Counted from the stretch's first letter, positions 51,359 through 61,619 are shown. The stretch is DNA of 64,000 nucleotides from Leptidea sinapis (GCF_905404315.1 NC_066286.1:5525501-5589500), one strand, 5' to 3'. Notes: generated by a model not told the origin, from the letters alone. Numbers and translations: made by a program.

Positions 51359-52802
51359 CTTTGGATAGCACACCCTCCTCGCCATCACCGATGCAGAGCT
51401 CTTCAATGCCCTTGGTGCAGTCGGCATCGCCTTTGGTGCCCGTCGCCAGAAGCTCTTCGAGCTCCTTTAGGCTGTCGAGCACTTCCTCCGATGGAGAGCT
51501 AGTGGCGCAGTTGCCGTCTGCTGGGTCAATTGCTTGAGCGTCCATGGGTTCCGGCAGTGCATCACTGTCGTCTATATTATTCCCAGTTGTTGTCGATGCC
51601 TCACCGTTTGTATCCTTAGAGGGGGGGGTCTCGGTGTATTTACCTCCTGGCCCCTGGAACTTCAGATATACTGAGCCCAGCATGAATGATAGCCGGCGCT
51701 CATGCTCCAAGATTGTGGGGATTTGGTCCTCCGGGATGCTTACCACGATGAAGCTGTGGTCGTTGTGGTGATAAAGGGCGTGTAACAACCAGCTGTCTAC
51801 TTTGGCCCAAGAGTTCTGGAACCGTAGCATCCCGCCGATTGCTTTGGTGTCCTTCCATTCACCTGGTAGTAGAATGCCACACCTGACGCGGTTGGGAATT
51901 TCCCAGATGTTTTTTACTGCCAGGGTGTCACCGTTAGGGAGTTGGATTTCCGGGACAGCTATTTTCAGCCACTCCAATGTTTTAAGATTAGAGCACCACA
52001 GTTTTAGGATGCCCCCATCATAGACGGGTTTGCCCAGAAACGCAGGCCCTTCTCTGTCTTCATTCATAGCGGCCATCATGGCTGACATGAGCTTATCTTC
52101 AAGCTTGCTTTGTATAAGCTGTGCCATATTCGCGTCAATATGCCCTGTAGTGGTAGATGTTATGGCCACAACAGGGTCGGTTTTCGCAGCGTTGGCGTAT
52201 GTTGTCGGTTTGGGCCTATTTAGCAATTTGGCCCTCTTGTGGTCACCCCTCGGAGAGTTGGTGTCGTCCAAGCGAGTGCGTTTGGTGGATGTCGAGGGTT
52301 GGGCTACTCCACCTGCTTTGTTGGAAGGAGGCCTTCGGTTGTCTGGGGCCTTCCTAGGATCATACCGGGCTTGCCTGACCGGCATATCCGAACCTCGTGA
52401 GGTGCTGGGTTGCGGTTCGGGTTCAGAGGAGGGCATTGAGGCGCTAGCTTTCTGAGCGTTGGCCTTGCGAAGGCGAGCTGCTATGCGCCTTTGCCTCCTG
52501 TTGGGTCGATGGCGATCTGTGTTGTCATGTGCCGAGTGACTTTCCCCTATTCGGGGTTTGTTTTGGTTTCGGCCCTTGTAAGATACGAGGGTCCAACCTG
52601 CCTCCAGTCTGCTGACTGATTGGGCAGACACTGCTGATGCGGCGTCTGTGCCCATAGACGGTTCCCTATTAGGCTCCTTGGTCTGTAATTTCTGGGTGCC
52701 AGCAGTTGCTGAACACGCTCCAGAGGTTTGTGTGGTCCCGGTGGATTTCTCCGCCGGGGAATTATTTTGTTTAGGGGTTTTTTTGGATCTTGTGTTGTCC
52801 AT
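51342..52802 (-). CDS. LINE ORF1 (gag-like, DUF4780-like domain)
   Basis: 486 aa, expected to bind the element RNA and form the particle with ORF2. Residues 1-200 are hydrophilic and rich in Ser, Pro, Arg and Lys (RRQRRIAARLRK at ~102-113, a likely nucleic-acid or nuclear-localisation patch). Residues ~250-385 form a compact domain: GKPVYDGGILKLWCSNLKTL, CGILLPGEWKD, HHNDHSFIVVSIPEDQIPTI, LSFMLGSVYLKFQG. This pattern resembles the DUF4780 domain of insect retroelement proteins. There are no CCHC knuckles, unlike many gag proteins. The acidic C terminus ends with GIPF at 51342. Start is the only ATG near the frame's beginning, after the stop-rich 5' UTR. Confidence 0.9.
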   Translation of the reverse strand: MDNTRSKKTPKQNNSPAEKSTGTTQTSGACSATAGTQKLQTKEPNREPSMGTDAASAVSAQSVSRLEAGWTLVSYKGRNQNKPRIGESHSAHDNTDRHRPNRRQRRIAARLRKANAQKASASMPSSEPEPQPSTSRGSDMPVRQARYDPRKAPDNRRPPSNKAGGVAQPSTSTKRTRLDDTNSPRGDHKRAKLLNRPKPTTYANAAKTDPVVAITSTTTGHIDANMAQLIQSKLEDKLMSAMMAAMNEDREGPAFLGKPVYDGGILKLWCSNLKTLEWLKIAVPEIQLPNGDTLAVKNIWEIPNRVRCGILLPGEWKDTKAIGGMLRFQNSWAKVDSWLLHALYHHNDHSFIVVSIPEDQIPTILEHERRLSFMLGSVYLKFQGPGGKYTETPPSKDTNGEASTTTGNNIDDSDALPEPMDAQAIDPADGNCATSSPSEEVLDSLKELEELLATGTKGDADCTKGIEELCIGDGEEGVLSKDGIPF

Positions 52803-53520
52803 AGTTTACCGGGTAAAGAACTTCGTTCCCCTTGCTCCCCACCCTCCACCGAGCCCGCAACTGGGGATGGTTAACTTAACCATCAGGGCTGCAAGGGGAA
52901 TATAGGTCCAGCTGGTTGGCCTCTTGCGCGACATCGGGAGCTCGAGATGAGCGGCTGATGGATTCGATCCTATCCATCAGTTCCTCCACCCATTCTTACC
53001 CCGTCAGCATGGCTGAGCACCTCCCCTTGCGGGGACCAGCCGAACCTCGCCTGTGGCCCTGCCAAGGCGGGGACACTTGACCATTACCCTCGTGGCGGCT
53101 ACTCACGGGGCTACCGTTTAGCTTGAAATCAGGACCGAAGGAAGCGTATTACGTTACAGGGGTAACTAATCCCCGACCCCTGTCCCGCTCAACCTCCCAG
53201 GACTCCGTCATCCCCGCGTACGGCGATCAACTGCGCAGGCCAAAGACGCAGGTGGATGCTGTAAAATCTTCCGGTTGGCACCCACTAACCGCCGGAAGAG
53301 TGGAGCAGATATTAGCCACTGGCCAGCAAAGGACTGCCATTACGCAGCAATTAGTGAAAATCGAGCGCAATAACAAATCAGTCACAGGCGCAATGTTTCC
53401 AGGGTGCACCGGAGAGGTAGGTGTCACTCTATTCAGAACGCCTAAGAGAGGTTTCATCGTGGATCGACACCACCGCCCACACGTGGAGGTTTCTGCTAAG
53501 CACCCCATTTTAGATACACA
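52803..53520 (-). other. LINE 5' UTR
   Basis: GC-rich, 718 bp, from the target duplication to the ORF1 start. It must hold the element's internal promoter. A 93-codon upstream frame (53227-53508, MGCLAETSTCGRWCRSTMKP at its start) begins only 12 bp from the 5' end. It resembles no protein and could restrain translation of ORF1. The + strand frame over the same DNA is a shadow. Confidence 0.75.
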
Positions 53521-53639
53521 TTAGATAGTTTTAGCGTATTTAGAAAATTTAAAAATTTAAACTTGGATCGCAATCACCTTTAATATGCTTTGTTTTATTT
53601 TTGTTTCTCTATTTTTTAAAGATCGGTTAGATCGGTGAA

Positions 53640-54065
53640 ATAGGTGCCGAACAAAGCTCGCGAGTGCGTCATGCTCGCTCGTGAGCACTACTGAGTCCCT
53701 ATTGAATAGCCACGCTGGCGTGGCCGCCGCGCGTTCTTTGGATTTATAATACACTTGTGTTTATAATACTCGAGGTATGATTATGCGGTTTATCTAACGG
53801 GTTGCTGGATAAACAGGCTTGGTTATTGTAAACAAAAATGTGATTTATGATAGATTCGTGCTGTGAATGACGCCGATCTTTCAGAATTGTACGAGAAATA
53901 GACTATTTTGCTAAACGCGTCAAAATAAAAATATTGCAATTGAATTCTTTGTATTATTTGTACCATAGTAGACACGAGTTTGCGCGTGCGTCACTGCTCG
54001 CTCGTGAGCACCGTGAGTCCCTATTGGATAGCCACGCTGGCGTGGCCGCCACGCGTACTTAGGAT
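53640..54065. repeat. F10 repeat, copy C, between direct repeats
   Basis: 'gtttataatactcgaggtat', 'ggttattgtaaacaaaaatg', 'gattcgtgctgtgaatga' and 'gacacg' match copy B (45285-45510). It is flanked by two ~95-bp direct repeats (53650-53745 and 53968-54062), each with GCTCGCTCGTGAGCAC and the palindrome GCCACGCTGGCGTGGC. Confidence 0.65.
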
Positions 54066-54639
54066 TTCGTTACCTACATGGTGAGTGAGACAGGCTTGCT
54101 ATAGGTAGGCATAGGCTTACCCAATTTGACTCAGTTTTAGACGTATACGTAGGTACCTATACCTACGTTGAGAATGAGAATCCTACACTATTCATTCACT
54201 CGACAAAGAGTTCCAAAGAATGAAAACTAAAATTCCATTTAATGCATGATAATCCTCAGCCTTCAGCGCGATTAAAGAAAGGTCGCGAAGTGAAACAAAA
54301 CTGTATTTTTATTTTTCTATATCAGACCATCGAAAGGTCCAGTGGGCGCCTCGCACCAATTGGTCCGGCGACGTACTAGGTACGGTCTAGACGGTAATAA
54401 TAATAATTGTGCGATGAACAATGCGATATATATACCATCGAATATGGTCCGGTACTAGATTGTGTTTCGGCTTTATAGCCGAATGGACTTATGTCCAGAA
54501 TGACTTTTTCTATTTCATCAGCAATCATATACTATCCTATAAAGTGGCCATGAGTATAGCTCTCTATAAGCTTTATAATACAATGTAACCTGATTATCAT
54601 CTGGAGTCCCCAACATTACTTGCTAGTATTAACTTCAAT
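54066..54639. other. Nothing recognised
   Basis: No gene or shared repeat. Confidence 0.4.
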
Positions 54640-55141
54640 GTACCACTAAAACGAACGAGAAATACGACTCTTTTTTCATTATCATTTTACCTGCGAACTA
54701 TGGTAAAAATTCTCCCATTAATAGAATTTGTGAGAATTGCAATGAAGTTCTTTCGAATGTCGACATTCGTAATCACAGTAAAAATATCTTCAAAAAAGAA
54801 GTTATTAAAATATTAATGAATACAGTAGATAAGAAAAATGCTACTGGAGAAGTATAAAACGAACAAACACATAAACACACGCACATGTACATGTACACAA
54901 ACACACACTACACTCACACATACAAACATAATATAAACACAATAACCGATGATTACATAATATAATAATATATATTATGGGTTGGTTATTATGGTTCTTA
55001 TAATGTTTTTAAACTATACATATTATTATGTTAAAGTAAAATAAGTTGAATATTCATTAGTAATTTTTTTTGTTTTCATAGCAATGTAAATGTAATGTAA
55101 CTTATTGGCTGTTACATATATAAATAAATAAATAAATAAAT
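54640..55141 (+). pseudogene. LINE C-terminal tail and 3' UTR
   Basis: The frame to a stop at ~54857 reads TTKTNEKYDSFFIIILPANY, GKNSPINRICENCNEVLSNV, then SKNIFKKEVIKILM, like the common '...Y.F..P..T.YGKN.P...' ending of LINE reverse-transcriptase proteins. It is followed by a CA-rich stretch and a tail of AAAT repeats (55117-55141). Confidence 0.6.
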
Positions 55142-55269
55142 TTCGTTTATTTCAAAGATTACATATACATTTTTAAGTGGTTGAGACTTCCCAGTAAGTT
55201 GTCTTAGGACACTTGTATTGGGATATATATCTCGTAGGGAATTGATGATAACAGAGATTTGGTCAATTC

Positions 55270-55367
55270 TTTTTTTTTTATGGAATAGCAGGACAAACGA
55301 GCGTACGGCTCAAGTGATTACCGCCGCCCGCAATCTCTTGCAACACCAGAGGAATCACAGGAGCCTT
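55270..55367 (-). mobile_element. F2 LINE 3' UTR scrap
   Basis: TTTTTTTTTATGGAATAGCA, GGACAAACGAGCGTACGGCT, CTCTTGCAACACCAGAGGAA; internal ~15-bp deletion. Confidence 0.65.
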
Positions 55368-55746
55368 TGAATTCCCTAAGTGATTTGATCAAATCACGGA
55401 GTATGTTTAAAGAACAACACGATTTTATCATTTCTTTAGACAAATCTACTACAAATTTTGAGTCATACCCCTCCACCTGCGACACGATACTAAATTCTTA
55501 CCAAATTATATCTAAGTCTTACTAAATTAACCTTTTAAATACCAAAGAAAAGACTTTTTGTCATTTCACGGAACCAACTCTGGCATTTGGTCAAATCACT
55601 AGATTTGTTTAGAGAAATAATAAAACCGTGTTGTTATTTTAACATCCTCCGAGATATGATCAAATCACTGTTTTTATCATATCCCTGCGACATATACTCT
55701 AATTTTTAAGACTCATTTGTAGCATTTATGCTGTTGGTCTTTTCAA
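55368..55746. other. Unassigned with internal degenerate repeats
   Basis: Segments containing 'gatttgatcaaatca', 'tggtcaaatcactag' and 'tatgatcaaatcactg' recur at ~100-bp spacing (55382, 55587, 55656). May be a short diverged satellite. Confidence 0.35.
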
Positions 55747-56147
55747 TCTATATATATAAAAATGAAATGCTGTTCGTTAGTCTCGCTAAAACTCGAGAAC
55801 GGCTGGACCAATTTGGCTAATTTTGGTCTTGAATTATTTGTGGAAGTCCAGGGAAGGTTTAAAAGGTGAATAAATGTGAAAGTGTTCGGAATTTAATAAA
55901 ACAACAATTTTGTTTTTCTTTTGATGTGTCCCCGTCGTCCGGGAATATTTGTTTTGTATGGACATATTTTCTATGAGAGAATCTATTGACGCACAATTTG
56001 ACAGTTCTGCTGTGAAACAATTTAATTACAACAACAGGGAGCATATTTTACGAAATAATTCTTGATGTTATGATATATTATTGACAAATTAATAAAAAAC
56101 ATTATTTTATCTATTATATATAAAACAACGTCTGTCGGGTCAACTAG
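55747..56147 (+). mobile_element. Helitron-like element
   Basis: A|TCTATATATATAAAAATGAA to CTGTCGGGTCAACTAG|T, 401 bp. Body as in 8180-8559 (opposite strand): AAACTCGAGAACGGCTGGAC, 'gtccccgtcgtccggg', GACAGTTCTGCTGTGAAACA. Confidence 0.75.
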
Positions 56148-56422
56148 TAAATAAATAAATAACGTTAGTCACACTGTGATGAATTGAGCGTCTCCCGCGC
56201 CGCGATCTCGAGTTTCATAATTGTTCAATTAGCCGGAGTTGACAATATTTTACGTAATTACTTGTATGACATGACACATATCTAATGTAGGTACGAAATT
56301 ACAAACGCTATTATGTGCACGAGAATGCAACTCGTTAATAACATGAACATGCTTCAGATCTATGACAATTTAACATTACTTTAGTACACAAATGAAACTG
56401 AAAACAAAATTTTATGAACGAC

Positions 56423-56742
56423 TAGCTGACCCGGCAAACGTTGTTTTGCCATATAAAGTATAATTCACGCGATAGTTTTATAAATAATAAATAGCCTATG
56501 TGTTATTCTGGTGTGTAAGCTATATTATTGTAAAGTTTCATCAAAATCCATTCAGTAGTTTTTGCGTTAAATTCAAATATTTTTATTCAAAATAGGATTT
56601 AAAATCACTTATTGAATGTCAAAATCTACCACCCATTCAAAAGAGACTGCCACAGACATGAGAAGAATGGGCGCAAGAAACTCAAAGAAGTTCAAACATA
56701 CATCCAGACATACAAACTTTCAGATTTATAATATTAATAGGA
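56423..56742 (-). mobile_element. Helitron inserted in the tRNA-like unit
   Basis: On the - strand A|TCCTATTAATATTATAAATC ... GCCGGGTCAGCTAG|T. The uninterrupted site is known from the sister units (GAACGATGC...); here GAACGA and TGCAGG lie on the two sides, so insertion was exactly between A and T with no duplication. Confidence 0.85.
56572..56688 (-). mobile_element. F3 LINE 3' UTR scrap inside the Helitron
   Basis: 'aattcaaatatttttattca', AAAATAGGATTTAAAATCAC, 'agaagaatgggcgcaagaaa', then the Helitron resumes with 'gaagttcaaacatacatcca'. The copy at 5214-5498 shows the Helitron without this insert. Confidence 0.8.
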
Positions 56743-56935
56743 TGCAGGACTCGAACCCGCGACCTCTCGCGTTCCGTGCGAGCGCTCTTTCCAAACGCAC
56801 TTATTTTGTTATGAAGACTCCGCCGTCCTTTCGATTGTCCGTCTGTCCGTCTTTATTTGTCAGCGTGCTATATCTCTTAAACTCAGTGTAAACTACAATA
56901 ACTGGACAGATAAAACTTTCATAGATTTATGATAA

Positions 56936-57067
56936 AAAACGAAGATTTAGAATTATAAAATCAGATGCTTCTTTTACTAGAGTATTTAAATCACAGAATT
57001 ACTATATACTAGTGTATAGAATAACAAGGCGTGGGAGATGGAAGAACATCTCTAACGGAGATTCGCC
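56936..57067 (-). repeat. F9 repeat, inverted partner
   Basis: 'tagtgtatagaataacaagg', CGTGGGAGATGGAAGAACAT and 'ctctaacggagatt'; inverse of 59585-59735. Confidence 0.65.
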
Positions 57068-57239
57068 AATTTTGAACGCTCTTTCCAACTGAGAGTTGAA
57101 CAAAGCATACAAGATATTATCAACCATACGTCACTCAAACGGTTGGCTCAGTTGGAAAGAGCGAGCGCACGGAACGCAAGAGGTCGCTGATTCGAGTCCC
57201 GCACTGTTCATATATTTTTTTTTCAGTTTATTTGTTTAA

Positions 57240-57386
57240 TTATAATATAATATTGACACATTTTTACACAAATTATCTAGCCCCAAACTAGGCATAGCCT
57301 ATACTATGGGTACAAGACAACGATATATTTAATACAATATACTTACTTAAACTTACATATATGTATACATACAAACATCCATGACC
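57240..57386 (-). mobile_element. tRNA-headed SINE, copy 6, headless
   Basis: Tail ATTATAATATAATATTGACA, then 'tagccccaaactaggcatag'; stops before the tRNA-like head. AATTA occurs on both sides (57238-57242 and ~57390), a possible short target duplication. Confidence 0.7.
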
Positions 57387-57639
57387 CAATTAAATTAATT
57401 CCAGAAGTCAGGGTTGTCACTATAAAACATTACAAGTAATTTAGATTACTTTAGTATCTCGCATTATAAGTAATATTATGTAATAACTACCACTGCATGA
57501 CCGCCGTGACAGTTGGTAGACGTGACGCGTGACGTGACGGGACGAGAGTCACGTAAACTAAGAATAAATTTAAAGTTCAATCAAGCTTTAGAGGCTTTTA
57601 TTCTATTCGGCTATTGTTCATAAAAGTACAAACATTTTT

Positions 57640-57906
57640 TTTTCATGAACATAAGGGACGAGACGAGCCAGACGTTCAGCTGATGGTAATTGATACGCCC
57701 TGCCCATTACAATGCAGTGCCGCTCAGGATTCTTGAAAGACCGGAAAATACTGTGCGGCACTACAACTGCGCTCGTCACCTTGAGACATAAGTTGTTTAG
57801 TCTGATTTGCCCAGTAATATCACTAGCTACGGCGCCCTTCAGACCGAAACACAGTAATGCTTACACATTACTACTTCACGGCAGAAATAGGCGCCGTTGT
57901 GGTACT
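57640..57906 (-). repeat. F1 repeat fused to a Helitron end
   Basis: AAGGGACGAGACGAGCCAGA to GGCGCCGTTGTGGTAC, then directly the Helitron-like 'ggtaggtctgagaatcgg'. Confidence 0.8.
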
Positions 57907-58018
57907 ATTTGGTAGGTCTGAGAATCGGTTGCATCTATTTTTTAGCCCCCAAAAATTTCAAGTATTGATTTTTTTAATTACTTTATATGGCAATACAACG
58001 TTTACTGGGTCAGCCAGT
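57907..58018 (+). mobile_element. Helitron-like 3' end
   Basis: 'ttggtaggtctgagaatcgg' to ACTGGGTCAGCCAG|T (CTAG changed to CCAG). The 5' part has been replaced by the F1 copy. Confidence 0.65.
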
Positions 58019-59227
58019 GATAATATATATTTGTGTGACGGTAATAAGTTGCCACTTAGACGAGTGTCGAATCCACTATTGTCGGCCAACTGACGTCAAA
58101 AAGCTCCGGAGCTTCGTCAGGGTTCCGACTACTCGCCAGTCCCCAAGGCTACGAAATAAAAATGTCTGCGACATAAATCATTGTGAACGGTTTTCTCAAA
58201 ATACTAGGTCTCGTATCCAATTATAATTCAATACATACAGGATTACATAATATCTTATATTATCATAATATTTTGTAAAGTGTATGCGGGTAGTTATAAA
58301 AAATAAGAAATTTTTAAACAATATTTTATTTACACGCACTCACACGGATATCCACTTACACACACACGCGCACCCTTTATCATCTTAATTCATTATCTTC
58401 TCAAAGTATGCTATTTTAAGGCTAAGAAAGAGCGGAGCCTCCTGGCACAAGTATTCTTTATATTGTTAAAAGGCCACAATTTGTTAAGGAGAATGTGTTA
58501 AAACCAATAAAGAATTATTATTGATCAATTTGATACATTCTGAAACTAGCACATTTCAAATGTTTACTCTTCGATGAATAGCTCGAAAGAATCCATCCGG
58601 GTCCTCTCTGGATGACACATTGATAACAACAGTACAATACTTGTACTGTAATCGTTGTTCGCGTATTTAATGTTGCATTGCCTGCTCTATAATCATTTCC
58701 TTATTATTCGTGCTGAATGTCCTATCCTATATTTACCTACTATTGTTAAACTGTACCTTTATAATTTACACAAACTACACATGTCTGTTGCACTTTTACA
58801 CTTAAATTACGTATGCTACCGACAATGTGTATAATCCGGTATTTTATACAATAACCCAACAGTCAGTCGACAGTGCGTGTAAAAGGCGAGAAACGAATTA
58901 ATTTAATTGTAATAATCATTTCAAGAGAATAGACCGACAATACAAACTTTTAATACGAAGTTCGCGTCAACCAATTTTGCGGGAGTATGGGCGTGGCGTC
59001 CATGACGCGATCAAAATTAGCCAATCCACAGATAATCTAAACTAAAGAAATGACGTCAAAAAGAATTCTAAAGGAATCAAGTTTGAGAACTATTTCACTC
59101 TGTTCCATAATGATTATGTAAGTTTTAATAATAGTTTATTATGAATCAGTATCCACAAATCTGTTTTTTACTTACGATAAGCAAAGAATTCACAACATGA
59201 ATATTGTCATAATCAAGATTACAAGTG
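58019..59227. other. Unassigned
   Basis: CA-rich patch 58328-58372 followed by 'aaaccaataaagaattatta' (58500) suggests a decayed LINE 3' end. 59051-59085 matches the LINE-like tail at 1200-1240. Nothing else. Confidence 0.4.
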
Positions 59228-59312
59228 TTGCAAGAGAATGTGGGCGGCGGTGATCACTTAACACCAGGTGACCCGTACGCTCGTTAGTCCTCCTATTCCA
59301 TAAAAAAAATAT
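59228..59312 (+). mobile_element. F2 LINE 3' UTR, opposite orientation
   Basis: GTTGCAAGAGAATGTGGGCG to 'cgtacgctcgttagtcctcc' and CCATAAAAAAAAT, i.e. the poly(A) end at the right. Confidence 0.7.
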
Positions 59313-59584
59313 TAATTTTCAAGTCTAACCACTTATCGTTTCCCGTTTATCGACAAGCAATCCCTATCGTAAACGTACTCGTCCGTGCGTAAACGCATAT
59401 ATTTGCATATGTGTGGTGCTGTACTTATACTACTAGCAACCTGGTGTGCGAACGAGTAGTGGCCACTCAATTCCTTGTGTGCATAACACACACACTATTA
59501 AAAGTATTATTTTGATTATGTTTACTTTGTATGCGTAAATTTCTTATGCGACACTAGGTTGTGTACTCAACGGTATTGGCATCT

Positions 59585-59735
59585 CTCTAGATCTCTATGA
59601 GCCAATCTCTGTTAGAGATGTTCTTCCATCTCCCACGCCTTGTATGTCTATACACTAGTATATATACTTAGTCTTTGATTTAAATACTATAGTAAAAGAA
59701 GCATTTTGCATTTGGCCCATTTTGTAATTCGAAAT
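59585..59735 (+). repeat. F9 repeat
   Basis: CTCTGTTAGAGATGTTCTTC, CATCTCCCACGCCTTGTATG, 'aatactatagtaaaagaagc'. Confidence 0.65.
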
Positions 59736-60237
59736 CTTCGTTTCTATTAACTAATAGACTCAATCATTATGACAGTTTGGAATATTGAAGTAAAGTATCG
59801 TTTTCCGGACAATAAAACTTGAGTGAAAAATTGATTTTGTAATTGAGCGCTACATGACCTTGTCCGTTGACAAAGTGATTCAACAGTGACAAACGCACAG
59901 ACACGCCCTCGCCGACCTTGCTGACCGTAATTGGGGAGAAACCTTATAATTTTCAATCTAGCACAAACCGTCAGTGCCTTGTATAAACTGTCATTTCTGT
60001 ATGACAAACATTGCAATCCACTTAGTGTATTCTCTGCCTTATCAAAAAATAAGGGTAGACACAAGGGTATTTGAGATTTCTACATTCAACTAAAAATGGA
60101 AGCTATAATATTTTGAGGGGAATTATTGAGGTTGACAATGGAGATAGTAATTTTCGTAGATGTTTATGAGTAGTTTACCGCCATTTGTTTTTTATTAGTC
60201 TTCTTTAGAAAAGGGGCAGATATAATCTATTATTCTA
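59736..60237. other. Nothing recognised
   Basis: A 105-codon - strand frame (59747-60064) has no recognisable domain and unremarkable composition. Confidence 0.4.
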
Positions 60238-60345
60238 TTATATATATATAAATGGTCTTTGAGGCTCATTCACGCATAAACCACTGATCGTATCGACATG
60301 AAACTACCACCATTCGAAATTCGATTGCAAAATTTATCCTTGATG
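60238..60345 (+). mobile_element. Helitron-like 5' fragment
   Basis: 'tattatatatatataaatgg' and 'cattcacgcataaaccactg', the start of a TC...CTAG type body; 3' end absent. Confidence 0.35.
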
Positions 60346-60409
60346 GTTTACGGCTTGATGGTTTTCGAATTCCAACGTTCCTTTATTAATTTATTAAAAA
60401 TTAAAATTC

Positions 60410-60665
60410 GCCCAGCGAGGAGGACGAGTAGGAGGACAAACGAGCGAGCCAGATGGTGAGGATGATATCCTAACTTGTGGCGTGTCGTGCGAAGGTGGAA
60501 TTCGGCGGCAGGAATCAGGTTAAACAGCTCTTCGGAACACTCCCCGTGATCAATGCGGTAGAAGACACACAATGAAGCGACATCTCTACGCAACGCCAAG
60601 TGATCCAGCCGTTCACAGAGCACTTCGAGCTGCGTAGAGCAGCTTGAATTTTGCACGCGGTCAAA
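60410..60665 (-). pseudogene. F2 LINE C-terminal coding fragment
   Basis: The frame reads QLEVLCERLDHLALRRDVAS, LCVFYRIDHGECSEELFNLI, PAAEFHLRTTRHKLGYHPHH and LARSFV. It is the part preceding the FSRSFLPRTTKLWN tail of other F2 copies; that tail is deleted here, and the 3' UTR motif AGGAGGACAAACGAGCGAGC follows directly. Confidence 0.8.
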
Positions 60666-61320
60666 TGGTTTAATTTGGAGACTATTTTATACCGACTTAA
60701 TTGATATTTTGTTACCTTTAATACTGTTATTGGTAGATGCCAATTCTGTGTAACCAAAATTTTTACCAATCTTCTGATGTAAAATGCAGTTGTAATATTT
60801 GATTTTCAATCATTTTAATACTATTAAAAGTATTTTATTTGAATGTATGACGCGACAAGCGTTAATCGAAAAAATACTACTTTGATTTTTTTTTATCTTC
60901 AACTTCAATCCAATTTTACCAAAACATATTCATGCACATCTAGTATTCGCGGACAGACGTCACAAACGGACAATCATCATTCCGTAGAGGTTCTTGCCAA
61001 GTTTGTAGAGTGCTCGACGCGAAGCCGGTGGCTCTCAGCGACCTTCACACGAGAGGCGAGAGTTACCACTCTCACAAATCTTAGTAACTGCGCTGTTTCC
61101 ACGAGTCGCACTTCAATTCCATTTGTCTCGGCCGGACTTGAGAGATTCGCGACTTAAACATGAGTGAAGATTTCTAGTGTCGTCGTCTATTATTGTCTAT
61201 GTTTGAGTGTCATCTCGTAAGAGATGTACTACCCGGCAAAGAGGATGTAAATACTACGTAATAAGAGGCGGTACTGCCTAAGTTGAATTGAAATTTTGTT
61301 TATTACAAAACGTGCAGTCA
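60666..61320. other. Unassigned with a GC-richer patch
   Basis: 60950-61160 stands out by composition, but its 104-codon frame has no known motif and the edges lack a clear acceptor/donor pair. Could be unidentified repeat or regulatory sequence. Confidence 0.35.
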
Positions 61321-61619
61321 TCTATACATATAAATAAAATTGGAGTGTCTGTTTGTAATATCAAAATAACCGTTTTTTACTACATGTATATGAATATAAA
61401 TACACCAAAATATCATTTTTTTTACAATTTTTGTCTGTCTGTTTGTTGAAGTGGCTGGACTGATTTTGACGAGACTTTAATTGGCAAGTAGCTGATGTAA
61501 TTAGGAGTAATTTAGGCTACGTTCATTTTAGAAAAATAAAGTAATGTTGCAATGTCCCAGAAACGGTCTAACTTTCAAAATAATTTAAATGGCACAACAA
61601 CGTTTGCTGGGTCAGATAG
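61321..61619 (+). mobile_element. Helitron-like element
   Basis: A|TCTATACATATAAATAAAAT to GCTGGGTCAGATAG|T (CTAG changed to ATAG). Sister of 6735-7082. Confidence 0.75.

Larger units (their letters stand above)
47628..53533 (-). mobile_element. Full-length LINE (5.9 kb) with target-site duplication
   Basis: The element occupies 47641-53520 on the - strand. TTAGATAGTTTTA stands directly on both sides (47628-47640 and 53521-53533; an extra A may make it 14 bp). It has a 718-bp 5' UTR, ORF1, ORF2 overlapping ORF1 by 17 nt, and an 85-bp 3' UTR ending in ~3 copies of a 7-mer (AACCTAT on the - strand). Both ORFs are open throughout. Gene content (AP-endonuclease, RT, RNase H, CCHC) fits the I/LOA/R1 group of non-LTR retrotransposons; I cannot settle the clade. 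It lies antisense in the intron after exon 46845-47034. Confidence 0.9.
56405..57460. repeat. tRNA-like palindromic repeat, copy P2, with nested insertions
   Basis: A - strand tRNA-like unit (start near 56405, resumes at 56743 with 'tgcaggactcgaacccgcga') and a + strand unit (tRNA-like 57137-57209). Three elements sit inside: a Helitron (56423-56742), which itself holds an F3 LINE scrap (56572-56688), and a truncated SINE (57240-57386). The + strand unit resumes after the SINE as 'aattccagaagtcagggttg'. Confidence 0.7.

Noticed and set aside
48006..52905. Several + strand frames of 60-141 codons
   Set aside because: They overlap the LINE ORFs on the opposite strand and follow their codon structure; shadows.
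53123..53524. 133-codon + strand gene
   Set aside because: It lies wholly inside the LINE 5' UTR, whose borders are fixed by the target duplication; it is an antisense shadow frame.
60950..61160. Coding exon in the GC-richer patch
   Set aside because: In the phase required after 47034 it meets a stop (TAG near 60994); other frames have no known motif.
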